This document shows, piece after piece, positions 7,868 to 16,125 of a DNA stretch of 32,352 nucleotides (its first letter is position 1; every line of letters begins with the position of its first letter). Made by a program: the position numbers and the translations under genes. The stretch lies in assembly GCA_011389815.1 (NCBI GenBank), contig JAABTP010000032.1, forward strand, positions 1-32,352. Direction: 5' to 3'. The notes under the pieces are model-generated. The model worked only from the letters and a program-made list of their open reading frames with translations, was not told the DNA's origin and did no database searches. The stretch is from Desulfobulbaceae bacterium (lineage in GTDB: Bacteria > Desulfobacterota > Desulfobulbia > Desulfobulbales > Desulfobulbaceae).

Positions 7868-9658
7868 TTAGTTGTTGTCAGAAGCTTCCTCTTCCTCTTC
7901 TTCTGTGCTGGCAGCAGCCTTGAGCAGATCACCAAAGGTTGACGGACCAGAGCTTGCCTTGGTAGCAGCAGGCTGTTTCTGAGCCGTTTCCTCAGTCCCG
8001 CCTCCTTTTTTGGCATTGTCTCCACTCTCTTCAGCCTCACCCCCTTCAAGGGCTTTTAATGAAAGGCCAATCTTGCGATCAGCAGCAGATACATTGATAA
8101 CAGCTGTTTTCAGCATATCTCCAACATTGAACATGCCAACCGGAGTTTTGATCTTATCACGGCTGATTTCAGAAACATGCACCAAGCCTTCAATCCCTTT
8201 TTCAAGCTGAACAAAGACACCAAAATCCGTGATATTGGTAATCTTACCCTCAACCAGACTTCCGGTGGGGTAGTTGCTCACAGCAGCCTGCCAAGGATCT
8301 GGCTCCAGTTGCTTCACACCAAGGGAGAAGCGCTCATTCTCTTTATCAATTTTTAGCACAACAGCCTGAATAGCTTCACCCTTTGCATACTTCTCCGAAG
8401 GATGCTTGATACGTTCGGTCCAGGAGAGGTCAGACACATGAATCAGACCGTCAATGCCCTCTTCAATACCGATAAAGACACCAAAATCCGTGATATTTTT
8501 AATCTTACCTTCAATTACTGCACCGATGGGATAGCTTTCTTCCACCAGATCCCAGGGATTAGGCTGGAGTTGCTTCATGCCAAGAGAAATACGCTTGGTC
8601 TCAGCTTCAACCTTCAGTACCTGCACATCAATTTCAGAGCCAACGCTGACAATCTTGGAAGGATGACGCGGCTTCTTGGACCAGCTCATCTCAGAGATAT
8701 GAACCAAACCTTCAACCCCTTCTTCCAGCTCAACAAAGGCACCATAATCAGTAATGGAAACAACCTTACCACTGACTTTTGCGCCCATCGGATAGGTTTC
8801 CGGAACCATTTCCCACGGATCAGATTTGAGCTGTTTTACACCAAGGGAAACGCGATCGGAATCCTGGTCATATTTAAGAACCTTAACCTCAATCTCTTCA
8901 CCCACAGTATACAGCTTGGAGGGGTGAGAAACCCGGCCCCAAGACAGATCAGTGATATGACAGAGTCCGTCCATACCGCCCAGATCAATGAACAGTCCAT
9001 AATCGGTGATATTGGTGATGGCACCACGAATGGTCTGGCCCTCTCCCAGGGTCGCCCGCATCTGTTCACGCAACTGCGAGCGCTGGTCTTCCAGAATAGC
9101 CCGACGGGAAATAACCACGTTATTGCGCTTACGGTTGAATTTCAGAATCTTAAATTCAAAGGTCTCGCCAATCAGAGCATCAAGGTCTTTGACCGGACGC
9201 AGGTCAATCTGTGAATACGGCAGGAAGGCAGGAACACCGATATCAACAGACATGCCACCCTTAACCCGGTTGTCAATGCGCCCTTCAATGGTCCCATCCT
9301 CTTCCTGGATTGTGGCAATCTGTTCCCAGACTTTAATGGCAATGGCTTTTTCCCGGGACAGCAGCAGACCGCCCTCTTCCTTTCTCTTCTCAATGAAGAC
9401 TTCAAACTGATCACCGATTTTAATCTCGCGATCAGGATCTTCCTTACGAAATTCTCCAATAGCGATATAGCTTTCTGCCTTATCACCAACATCAATGAGA
9501 AGTGCATCGCTGTTCAGATCCACGACGGTTCCAATCGCCACTTCCTGAACATTGATTACTGTATTATTGTCTTCCTGCTCGAAGAGTTCAGCAAAACTGA
9601 TATCTTCCATGCCATTTTCTTCTGCCGCTGCTGCGGGCTGAATTCCACTTTCAGTCAT
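7868..9658 (-). CDS. rpsA: 30S ribosomal protein S1
   Basis: Starting from ATG 9658 the product has 596 residues and six S1 (OB-fold) RNA-binding repeats, at about residues 40-103, 122-188, 211-276, 296-363, 383-450 and 470-535. Repeats 3-6 carry the clear ITDYG-x-F / EG-x-x-GL-x-H-x-S signature. Repeats 1 and 2 are more divergent, as is normal because they contact the ribosome. The C-terminus is a low-complexity Ala/Gly/Lys linker ending in a run of Glu. A GTG at 9682 would add eight residues, but ATG 9658 has AGGGGAA upstream at a reasonable distance. The protein brings mRNA to the small ribosomal subunit. A promoter and a hairpin sit just upstream, and ihfB follows. Confidence 0.97.
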   Translation of the reverse strand: MTESGIQPAAAAEENGMEDISFAELFEQEDNNTVINVQEVAIGTVVDLNSDALLIDVGDKAESYIAIGEFRKEDPDREIKIGDQFEVFIEKRKEEGGLLLSREKAIAIKVWEQIATIQEEDGTIEGRIDNRVKGGMSVDIGVPAFLPYSQIDLRPVKDLDALIGETFEFKILKFNRKRNNVVISRRAILEDQRSQLREQMRATLGEGQTIRGAITNITDYGLFIDLGGMDGLCHITDLSWGRVSHPSKLYTVGEEIEVKVLKYDQDSDRVSLGVKQLKSDPWEMVPETYPMGAKVSGKVVSITDYGAFVELEEGVEGLVHISEMSWSKKPRHPSKIVSVGSEIDVQVLKVEAETKRISLGMKQLQPNPWDLVEESYPIGAVIEGKIKNITDFGVFIGIEEGIDGLIHVSDLSWTERIKHPSEKYAKGEAIQAVVLKIDKENERFSLGVKQLEPDPWQAAVSNYPTGSLVEGKITNITDFGVFVQLEKGIEGLVHVSEISRDKIKTPVGMFNVGDMLKTAVINVSAADRKIGLSLKALEGGEAEESGDNAKKGGGTEETAQKQPAATKASSGPSTFGDLLKAAASTEEEEEEASDNN

Positions 9659-9680
9659 GGGTGTGTGTTTTCCCCTGTTC

Positions 9681-9696
9681 ACCGGTCCATACCGGT
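9681..9696 (-). promoter_or_regulatory. Hairpin in the rpsA 5' leader
   Basis: ACCGGT-CCAT-ACCGGT forms a 6-bp GC-rich stem with a 4-nt loop just upstream of the AGGGGAA ribosome-binding site of rpsA. S1 is known to repress its own translation in E. coli through leader structure. A comparable role here is inference. Confidence 0.4.
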
Positions 9697-9700
9697 CATC

Positions 9701-9729
9701 AGTATAAGGTAATTATTTTATTTCTCCAA
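9701..9729 (-). promoter_or_regulatory. rpsA: Probable sigma-70 promoter of rpsA
   Basis: On the minus strand, TTGGAG (9729-9724) and TATACT (9706-9701) are separated by exactly 17 bases. They match the -35 and -10 consensus at 4 and 5 of 6 positions. Transcription would begin near 9694, about 36 bases before the ATG at 9658. If so, the leader hairpin would lie at the very 5' end of the mRNA. Confidence 0.55.
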
Positions 9730-9902
9730 CGCCCCCCATGGGCGAGGATCTAAGTTCAAAACTTTTACCAAAGATATTTCTGAAAAACAACTGTTTCCTA
9801 CTGAAAGACTGTTTTTTTTTTATTATGCCCCCCACTCCCTTGTCAATGGATGATGTTCTCTGGTTCAAACAGCGCTCAATCTCTCCTTAAATACAGGGAT
9901 TA

Positions 9903-10649
9903 CTATTTCCCATAATTACTTAGCTCTTCAAGAAGAGGTCCGAAAAGTTGCTCATAATACGGAATGGCTTTATGCAGCACCAGTTGAAAATTTTTAAAAT
10001 CCTTATCTGCAACCACCAGATTGGCACTATTAGCAAGGGCTTGAATGTCATAAAGGGTCGTGAACTGGGGACCAATAAGAATGTAAAAGATCATTCTCCT
10101 TCTTGACATGGGCATTTCGCGCATAAAATTATGAAAGATTGAGTCTTCCAAAGTGCCTCCCTCAAAGCCGGTATGAAAGACAATGGTAGCAAAATTAACA
10201 GAACCGACCTGATCTACAGCCTCCTGGGCCGAGGTTAACTCCATTACCTGATAGCCCAAGGCCTCCATAGCCGCTCCCAGCTGATGACGAATGCCATCGT
10301 CAGCATGCAACACCAAGGCCATTGGTACATCCCGGACATTGTCTTCCAGAATGCCGCCCTGCTTTTCCTCCAGAAAATCCAGCGGAGGCGGAGGAGGAGG
10401 TTTAATCACATTCTCTTCATCCTTAGCTGTTGTGGCAGCTTCTTTTTCAGCAGTCTTTGCAGCAGCTTTTTGTGGAGCTGCCTCGGCAGTTTCTCCATTG
10501 CTATCAAGCTGCATGGGCTTTTTACAATGCGGACATTTCAGCGGCAGGCGTTTACCCGGTTTTAATGCCTTCAGAGCCTGTTCTATCTTTGCCTTTTGGG
10601 CTGCATTAAATTTCAGCGCACCCTGGCAATGGGGACAGTTACTGATCAT
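9903..10649 (-). CDS. Zinc-ribbon protein with degenerate receiver-like domain
   Basis: This 248-residue protein has three parts. Residues 1-50 hold two CPHC knuckles (C5-P-H-C8 and C39-P-H-C42), a zinc ribbon of the type seen in MJ0042-like sensor proteins. Residues ~52-90 are an Ala/Lys/Glu-rich linker ending in six consecutive prolines. Residues ~108-240 resemble a response-regulator receiver: MALVLHADDGIRHQLGAAME gives the first strand with its acidic pair. The strand that should end in the phospho-accepting Asp reads FATIVFHTGFEGG and has none, so this is a pseudo-receiver. It lies 60 bases downstream of a PilT/PilU-type ATPase on the same strand, so a role in type IV pilus control is plausible. 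The function is not known. Confidence 0.65.
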   Translation of the reverse strand: MISNCPHCQGALKFNAAQKAKIEQALKALKPGKRLPLKCPHCKKPMQLDSNGETAEAAPQKAAAKTAEKEAATTAKDEENVIKPPPPPPLDFLEEKQGGILEDNVRDVPMALVLHADDGIRHQLGAAMEALGYQVMELTSAQEAVDQVGSVNFATIVFHTGFEGGTLEDSIFHNFMREMPMSRRRMIFYILIGPQFTTLYDIQALANSANLVVADKDFKNFQLVLHKAIPYYEQLFGPLLEELSNYGK

Positions 10650-10709
10650 TCTTTTCTCCTTGCTTCTTCTGCATCATTAGGCACAGCATCAATTCTTCTC
10701 TTACGCCTC

Positions 10710-11876
10710 CTATGCATCTTCTTCCTGCTCCATAGCCAGTCCGGAAATGCTGGTGGTACTCTCACCTCGGGCTGACTTAATATTATCCATGCCCCGCTTA
10801 ATCACACTTTTATTGGTGCAATAGGTCATAGCAGCCTTTTCATCAATCAGGCCCCGGGTAAAGAGGTCAAGGAGATCCTGATCAAAGGTTTTCATGCTCA
10901 GGGTTGAGCCTTCCTGGATCACATTATAAAAGGTTTTTTCCGCTGCAACATCCTCACCGTTCAAGAGAAGATCAGTGACACGCAGACTACTGCGAAGAAT
11001 CTCCTGAGATGCGACCCGTCCTCCCCCGACCTTGGGCAGCAGGCGCTGGCTGACCACCCAACGAATGGTATCAGCCAGACGGACCCGGATCTGCTCCTGC
11101 TCATCATGCTCAAACATACCAATAATACGGTTCAGGGTCTGGCCCGCATCAATGGTATGTAGGGATGAAAAAACCACATGACCGGTCTCCGCCGCAGTCA
11201 AGGCGATTTCCAGGGTCTCCCGGTCACGGATCTCACCAACCAAGATCACCTTAGGTGCCTGACGCAGGGCCGAACGCAGGCCGCTGGCAAAGCTATCAAA
11301 GTCATCGCCCTGCTCGCGCTGATTAAAGGTGGCTTTTTTATGGGGATGGACATACTCAATCGGGTCTTCCAGGGTAATAAGATGCACTGATCGGGTCTTA
11401 TTGATCTGGTTTAAAATAGAGGCCAACGAGGTGGTTTTACCCGTTCCGGTTCCGCCAGTAAAGAGGATAAGCCCGTTCCGCTCTTCCGCCATATCATAAA
11501 AGCATGGTGGGAAACCGAAGTCCTCAATAGAGGGAATCGTGGTCTCCAATTTCCTCATAATGGTAGAATAACAGTTTTTCTGGGTAAAAACATTGACCCT
11601 GAAACGCGCTCCTTCTCCCAGTACATAGGAGAGGTCACAGGAACCGGTTCGCACCAGATCACCGAGCAAACGCTGGTTACCGTTGATCAGATTAAGGGCA
11701 AAGACTTCGGTCTGAAAGGGAGTAAGCTTCTCAACCGGAGGATCTACTTCAACAGGTGTCAACTCACCGTTGATCTCTACCTGGAGGCTCTTGCCCACCG
11801 TAACATTCAGATCGGACACCCCTTTCTTTGTGCCTAACATGGCAGCAACCCAGTAGGCAGCTTCCGCTTGTTTCAT
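10710..11876 (-). CDS. PilT/PilU-family type IV pilus motor ATPase
   Basis: This 388-residue hexameric secretion-type ATPase has all nucleotide-binding elements: Walker A GGTGTGKT (141-148), Asp box ITLEDPIEY (167-175), Walker B VILVGEIRD (210-218) and His box TGHVVFSSLHT (231-241). The N-terminal ~110 residues match the PilT N-domain. The C-terminal AIRNLIRE motif that is diagnostic for true PilT retraction motors is not present; FYNVIQEG stands at that place. The tail STLSMKTFDQDLLDLFTRG is closer to PilU-like paralogues. The product should act at the inner-membrane base of type IV pili and power filament disassembly or assist it. A zinc-ribbon/pseudo-receiver gene follows in the same direction. 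The gene has an unusual leader with two stem-loops. Confidence 0.88.
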   Translation of the reverse strand: MKQAEAAYWVAAMLGTKKGVSDLNVTVGKSLQVEINGELTPVEVDPPVEKLTPFQTEVFALNLINGNQRLLGDLVRTGSCDLSYVLGEGARFRVNVFTQKNCYSTIMRKLETTIPSIEDFGFPPCFYDMAEERNGLILFTGGTGTGKTTSLASILNQINKTRSVHLITLEDPIEYVHPHKKATFNQREQGDDFDSFASGLRSALRQAPKVILVGEIRDRETLEIALTAAETGHVVFSSLHTIDAGQTLNRIIGMFEHDEQEQIRVRLADTIRWVVSQRLLPKVGGGRVASQEILRSSLRVTDLLLNGEDVAAEKTFYNVIQEGSTLSMKTFDQDLLDLFTRGLIDEKAAMTYCTNKSVIKRGMDNIKSARGESTTSISGLAMEQEEDA

Positions 11877-11901
11877 AGATAACCTCGCTGTATTAGCTTA
11901 A

Positions 11902-11938
11902 CCTGTCCGGCTGGGACAGGCGCGGAAACGATGTTTCC
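11902..11938 (-). promoter_or_regulatory. Two adjacent stem-loops in the leader of the pilus ATPase gene
   Basis: On the minus strand GGAAAC-ATC-GTTTCC (11938-11924) is followed by CCTGTCC-CAGCC-GGACAGG (11920-11902), with three bases between them. Both stems are perfect (6 and 7 bp), and the second ends 25 bases before the ATG at 11876. No T-run follows, so they are not ordinary terminators. They may be an RNA regulatory element or protein-binding sites. I could not match them to a known riboswitch class. Confidence 0.45.
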
Positions 11939-12145
11939 AAATTGACAAAGACGATCATTGTTGAATAGTATCGCTGGATATGCATGTAGAATAAGTATGA
12001 AACTGATTTGGGGAAACTGCAAGTGTTTTTTGTGGGGTGGGTGAATGATTCTTGCCGAACAGTATTATTATCAATCAGGCAACGATATGACCATTGAGCG
12101 ACTCGTAGGAAAAGAATCGCATCACTTTTTGTTTACATCCCTGTC

Positions 12146-12871
12146 TCACCGTTCAGGTCTGACAAGGGAAATCCATAGATGTGTCATACATAATTCGTTA
12201 TCCGTTCGTTTTACAATTGATGCATATTCAGCAACTCGGCCATTGTTTTTCTTCGGCCTGAGTTGCTCCTGATCTGACCATTTTGGTTCTTCAGACGACT
12301 GTCCACACAGCTCGCGAATCCAGGTATTGATTTTCTCATGCCACGTTTCTGGCGTCCCATCCTGAAGATAGCCGATCAATCCGGCATAGTTGAGTTTTCT
12401 GCCGTGTTTGCCCAGCTTGAAACGCTCTATGCCGCCGCAGGGCACATGTTTTTCTTTCTCTTTATGTCCTATCACATATTCCTGGTGGCGTTTTTTCGGC
12501 AATTTCGTTGAAAGACGTTTTCCCTCGAAAACGGTAATCCGTGGCGAATCAATTCCGGTATCAGGATTCACCTTGAGATAAATGCCGATATCAGTCGCCG
12601 GACTATTACCACGTCTTTCGTCTTCCATGCTTTCTCGGTTTGCAAAGAAGTTCTCTTGGTCGGCAGCATTGGTGATAAAGCGGGTAAGTTTGCTGTTCAG
12701 ACCATCTTCATTCTCAATGGCATCGTTCATGGCAGATTCGGCAAATTTCGGCAGGATTGTTTTGATAACTTCAACCACCTTTTTGAATTGCGTATTTTGA
12801 GGTGGGCCAAGTAAGGTTCCGATACCGCCGAGCATTCGTCCGGGAGGGGATTGATTTATGGTATTCAGCAT
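12146..12871 (-). CDS. Putative PD-(D/E)xK-type nuclease partner of the methyltransferase
   Basis: A 241-residue protein with no family I can name. Its centre has the order of a PD-(D/E)xK nuclease core: a Glu in helix 1 (E80 or E82), D94 in SPATDIGIYL, then E116-G-K118 in RITVFEGKRL. The spacing of 21 residues between D and E is normal for that fold. A conserved-looking block, GGIERFKLGKHGRKLNYAG (146-164), follows and may bind DNA. The start ATGCTGA overlaps the methyltransferase stop by seven bases, so the two are co-translated. The pairing suggests the restriction half of a restriction-modification or defence unit. Nuclease activity is inference from three residues and context, and other helper roles are possible. 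Confidence 0.55.
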   Translation of the reverse strand: MLNTINQSPPGRMLGGIGTLLGPPQNTQFKKVVEVIKTILPKFAESAMNDAIENEDGLNSKLTRFITNAADQENFFANRESMEDERRGNSPATDIGIYLKVNPDTGIDSPRITVFEGKRLSTKLPKKRHQEYVIGHKEKEKHVPCGGIERFKLGKHGRKLNYAGLIGYLQDGTPETWHEKINTWIRELCGQSSEEPKWSDQEQLRPKKNNGRVAEYASIVKRTDNELCMTHLWISLVRPER

Positions 12872-15831
12872 CCCTGCTCCAAAAGATCAATTAATGTTTC
12901 ATCAGCATCACGAAGGGCAATGGAACGGAGCCAGTATCGTTTCTGATTCGGTTTAATCATGAAAATGATGTTTTGTTCGTAGAGGCGGAGAATGCGGTTG
13001 ATGAACAGACGACTGCTGTGGCGGCGATGCAACAGTTCATCAAGAAACGGAACAAGCTGTTCTTTATCCGGCAGCTCTATCTGTGGTTCGTCGCCGTAAC
13101 AAAAGGGGTAGCAGATAAAAGAACCAAGCGGAATAGGTTGTAACGGGCGAAATTCTTTATAGACTGGGTTGAGGATATCGCAATACATTGTGCCGAAATT
13201 CTGCAAGTCGGATTCATCTGCTTTAGAGAGAACAGCAGCGTTCTCACCCTTACGCCGGAACTCAACGAGATACTTGGAAATATCCTTCATAAGTGCTTGT
13301 TCCCAGAAAGCTATATCAATGTCGTGCGTGTCGTCGGGGTAGGGCAGTGCCATTATGTCGCTGAGATATAATGAGTTTGCCCTTCCAACTAATATCCTTC
13401 CGCTAATCAACGTGGCTAAGCCCCCGAAGAGTTTTGAATCGTTTAAACGTTCAGCGAGGATCTTTAATTGATTACGTTCACTATCCGGGGCATGTACTCC
13501 AATTATTTGATTAGTAAATACAGAATATTGATCCGTGTACATTGCGGGAATAGCTGCTCCATCAACAATTTCTCTGATCAATACATGAGGAGCGGAAAAA
13601 ATTTGTTGAATAGTTTTTCGTGGTTCTTCATAAAAAAGTTTATCAATAGGCTTTACGATATCCCAATTAAGCCCCTCTGATGTCAATGCATGAGGTGGAA
13701 CGTTTTGTTTTCCTGTTATCCAAGGTGCAAGTTTTGGAGTTCGTTTCAGACCACACTTCTCCATACGTTTTTTGGGGGACAATTCAATAAATTCGTTCGC
13801 ATTGGGCAGATCATTTAAGCGACTCCCGCATCCGACACTATACCCTTCGCCAAACTGCCACCCATGATTCTCCCTCTTTTCCTCCAGATACTCTCCCAAC
13901 GTCGGAGCGTCGGTCAACAGCTGATCCAGCATGCGATGCAGCCTGCCGCCGCCGAGCAAGTTGGTTTTCCAGACATACGGATTCTGCTGAACCGATTCTC
14001 GCGAAACCCAATGGAAGTCATAAGGGTCTAGTTCAAATAGAAGTTTTTCCTTGAGAGGCTTGGTTCTGCGGAAAGTGAGATGTAATATTTTTTCTGTAGC
14101 TGGAAGGGCATTTAGACTGATCACAGCTGCTGCTGCAACTTTTGCCTTAAACAGTATCCCTTCAAGCGGTGTAAAATCGAGAATTTGATTAACGGCGAAT
14201 TGTTCAAAGAGGTAACTGCGGAAAGGCCGGGCGTTGCCATTATAGAGCAGGGGGCCTGCCGGTTGAATCAGGCAAACTGTTCCTCCTTTACTGGCAACTT
14301 TAAAAGACTGCTCCAGAAAAAGGAGGGCAAGTTGGGTGTCCGGGAGTTTGGGACGTTCCTTGACCTGCGTTTTTTCTATCTGTTTTGCGGTATCAGTGGT
14401 TAACCTGCTGTCAAAAGGCGGATTACCGATAACCAGGTCAAAATGATTATTGAGTTCTTCGGACTGAACGACCTCAAAAAAATCCCTGTCCAGCAGATTA
14501 CGATCCTGTAATTTATCGAATTTAAGTTTTTTCCAGATAACCAACGGTTCTAGTTCGTCACAGAGCGCAACACAGAGACTGAAGGCGGTGACCAAAACCG
14601 CTTCGGAGGCTTTGTCGATCCCGAAGATATTATTTTTTAAAATTTTCTGTAATTCTTTGTACGAAGGTTTTTTCCAGTCATTGGCTATACGCCAGCATTG
14701 AATAAGTCGTTTAAATGCGCCGACCAAGAAAACACCTGAGCCGCAGGCAGGGTCAAGGATCTTCCAGGAAAGTGTTTCTGCATCAAGGGGCAGGCATTGG
14801 TCCAGCAGGAAATCAACCAGCATGGGCGGTGTATAGACAACACCTTTGTCTTTTGCAGCCAAAAACTCCTCGTAAATATTGCTGATCAACTCAACCGGCA
14901 GATCCTCAAAGGAGTAAAGCGGCCAAAAGAGCAGTTGTCCCGAGCCTGGATCCTGATCGCCTCGTAGGAAGGCTGCAAGTTCTGCAAGGTCGGCCTGTTC
15001 AAGTTCTTCCTTTTCCTCATTCGGTAAATCAAAGATACCGCCATTGAAATGCTTGCTCAAATGATCGAATAATTTTATACAGCTTCCTTCCTCTGAAAAG
15101 AGGGAGGCAACATCATCATTGTCCGCATGTGAAAATTGACGTAAGAATCCTTTCGCGAAAACGCGATTTCCGGCAGAATCCTGACGGTCATTCAGATACT
15201 TGATCAGAATACCCATCACCAGAAGACGGTTTACAGTGCGTTCCGAAAGGATTTTTCGTTTCAGCAGTTTGTTTCTGAATACTTTGAGGTGAGAGAGGAG
15301 CTTGAAATACGCGGTTTTTTCAAGGACGAAATCGTTTGTAAAAGCCGGATTTTCCCAAAGGGTTCCGGTGGCAATTTCACGCGCAGCAAAAGCCTGGTCG
15401 GTAGCAAGCAGCTTTTCGAGCTTATTGAACGGAGTGAATAGAGGTTTTTGGGAATTTTTATCTATCTTAGGTTCTTGGCGGCAATTGAGAATTTTTATCT
15501 GACCGGCTGTCAGGATAAAGACCAACGGAGGGATACCGGCATTCCAAAGTCGGCGATGCAGCCCGGCGTACTTGGATTCGTCAAAAGAAAGCGAACTGTC
15601 GTAATAGATATAAATTTGAGGAAGAGGGGATCGAGCGGTATCGTTCGGAAAAATACGGAAGTATACAGCATCTGCCTGATACTTCTCTGCCTGTTCAAGC
15701 GCGATGCGTATCCTTGGTTCTGCCTGCTCCTTCTCCTGGACAAAGTAAAGGCTCGAAAGTTCTCCGTCAGGACGGAGCATTTCCATGCGGCTCAATTCTT
15801 TTTTAAAAATTTCTTTGTTTGAACCGTTCAT
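12865..15831 (-). CDS. N6-adenine DNA methyltransferase (type IIG/Eco57I-like)
   Basis: This 988-residue protein contains a gamma-class N6-adenine methyltransferase domain. Motif I, the SAM site, is ILDPACGSGVFLVGAFKRL at about residues 355-373. Motif IV is VIGNPPFDSRL at about 465-475, where NPPF flips and methylates adenine. Between them, FGIDKASEAV is the SAM-ribose acidic loop. The helical lead-in KGVVYTPPMLVDFLLDQ is typical of Eco57I-like and BREX PglX-like enzymes. The first ~200 residues (with ADAVYFRIF, IYIYYD and PPLVFILTAGQIKILN) look like a decayed or remodelled nuclease-type domain without a clear ExK. Residues after ~620 should contain the target-recognition domain. It overlaps the small D-ExK protein downstream. 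It is most likely the modification half of a two-gene restriction or defence system. Confidence 0.85.
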   Translation of the reverse strand: MNGSNKEIFKKELSRMEMLRPDGELSSLYFVQEKEQAEPRIRIALEQAEKYQADAVYFRIFPNDTARSPLPQIYIYYDSSLSFDESKYAGLHRRLWNAGIPPLVFILTAGQIKILNCRQEPKIDKNSQKPLFTPFNKLEKLLATDQAFAAREIATGTLWENPAFTNDFVLEKTAYFKLLSHLKVFRNKLLKRKILSERTVNRLLVMGILIKYLNDRQDSAGNRVFAKGFLRQFSHADNDDVASLFSEEGSCIKLFDHLSKHFNGGIFDLPNEEKEELEQADLAELAAFLRGDQDPGSGQLLFWPLYSFEDLPVELISNIYEEFLAAKDKGVVYTPPMLVDFLLDQCLPLDAETLSWKILDPACGSGVFLVGAFKRLIQCWRIANDWKKPSYKELQKILKNNIFGIDKASEAVLVTAFSLCVALCDELEPLVIWKKLKFDKLQDRNLLDRDFFEVVQSEELNNHFDLVIGNPPFDSRLTTDTAKQIEKTQVKERPKLPDTQLALLFLEQSFKVASKGGTVCLIQPAGPLLYNGNARPFRSYLFEQFAVNQILDFTPLEGILFKAKVAAAAVISLNALPATEKILHLTFRRTKPLKEKLLFELDPYDFHWVSRESVQQNPYVWKTNLLGGGRLHRMLDQLLTDAPTLGEYLEEKRENHGWQFGEGYSVGCGSRLNDLPNANEFIELSPKKRMEKCGLKRTPKLAPWITGKQNVPPHALTSEGLNWDIVKPIDKLFYEEPRKTIQQIFSAPHVLIREIVDGAAIPAMYTDQYSVFTNQIIGVHAPDSERNQLKILAERLNDSKLFGGLATLISGRILVGRANSLYLSDIMALPYPDDTHDIDIAFWEQALMKDISKYLVEFRRKGENAAVLSKADESDLQNFGTMYCDILNPVYKEFRPLQPIPLGSFICYPFCYGDEPQIELPDKEQLVPFLDELLHRRHSSRLFINRILRLYEQNIIFMIKPNQKRYWLRSIALRDADETLIDLLEQGC

Positions 15832-15844
15832 AGCTTATGCCGTA

Positions 15845-15858
15845 CTCTCTGTCGAGAG
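15845..15858. promoter_or_regulatory. Small hairpin just upstream of the methyltransferase start
   Basis: CTCTC-TGTC-GAGAG forms a 5-bp stem with a 4-nt loop, 14 bases upstream of the methyltransferase ATG at 15831. Restriction-modification genes are often controlled near their start; the site could be an operator or mRNA hairpin. The stem is short and may be chance. Confidence 0.25.
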
Positions 15859-15894
15859 ATGAGCAAAATTTTTTCTTGACTGAGAGGATAGATG

Positions 15895-16125
15895 ATGCAA
15901 TCAAACTCTCTTGAAAAATATGCAAAAAAAGACAGTAGGCTTCTCTGTCGTTTCAGATCCATACCCGAGAAAAATAGTTGGTCTATTCCCGTGAAACGAA
16001 GGCGGACAATTATTCACTGTACAGGAAAAACTCGTCTTGTAACAGGAAAATCTCTCGCTGTAACGGGAGAAAACCTTCCCGAAGCGGCAGAAATCACTCT
16101 GAAGCAGGAGAAAGAGGTTCTGTAA
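15895..16125 (+). CDS. Possible small heptad-repeat protein (doubtful)
   Basis: A 76-residue frame opens at ATG 15895 (a second ATG lies at 15892), with GAGG at 15884-15887 about 7 bases upstream. Its second half reads as seven-residue units: TGKTRL, VTGKSLA, VTGENLP, EAAEITL. The frame ends where the fifth DNA repeat is shifted by one base. The remaining repeat copies continue as EAGERGS, VTGRTRH, VAGKSHS, VAGENGS in another plus-strand frame. It may be the start of a frameshifted repeat protein, or a by-product of a non-coding 21-bp array. The minus strand is also open through the array, so coding is not established. Confidence 0.2.
   Translation: MQSNSLEKYAKKDSRLLCRFRSIPEKNSWSIPVKRRRTIIHCTGKTRLVTGKSLAVTGENLPEAAEITLKQEKEVL

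Noticed and set aside
8402-9214. A 270-residue plus-strand frame opposite rpsA
   Set aside because: It is the antisense shadow of the S1 repeats; its periodic composition follows from the repeated rpsA codons, and it has no family features.
9783-9830. Possible terminator with a long T-run (GTTTC-CTACT-GAAAG then T-tract on the plus strand)
   Set aside because: The stem is short and imperfect, and no plus-strand gene lies upstream that it could terminate.
12045-12272. A 75-residue plus-strand frame between the pilus ATPase and the D-ExK protein genes
   Set aside because: Half of it overlaps the nuclease-like gene antisense; no Shine-Dalgarno or family feature.
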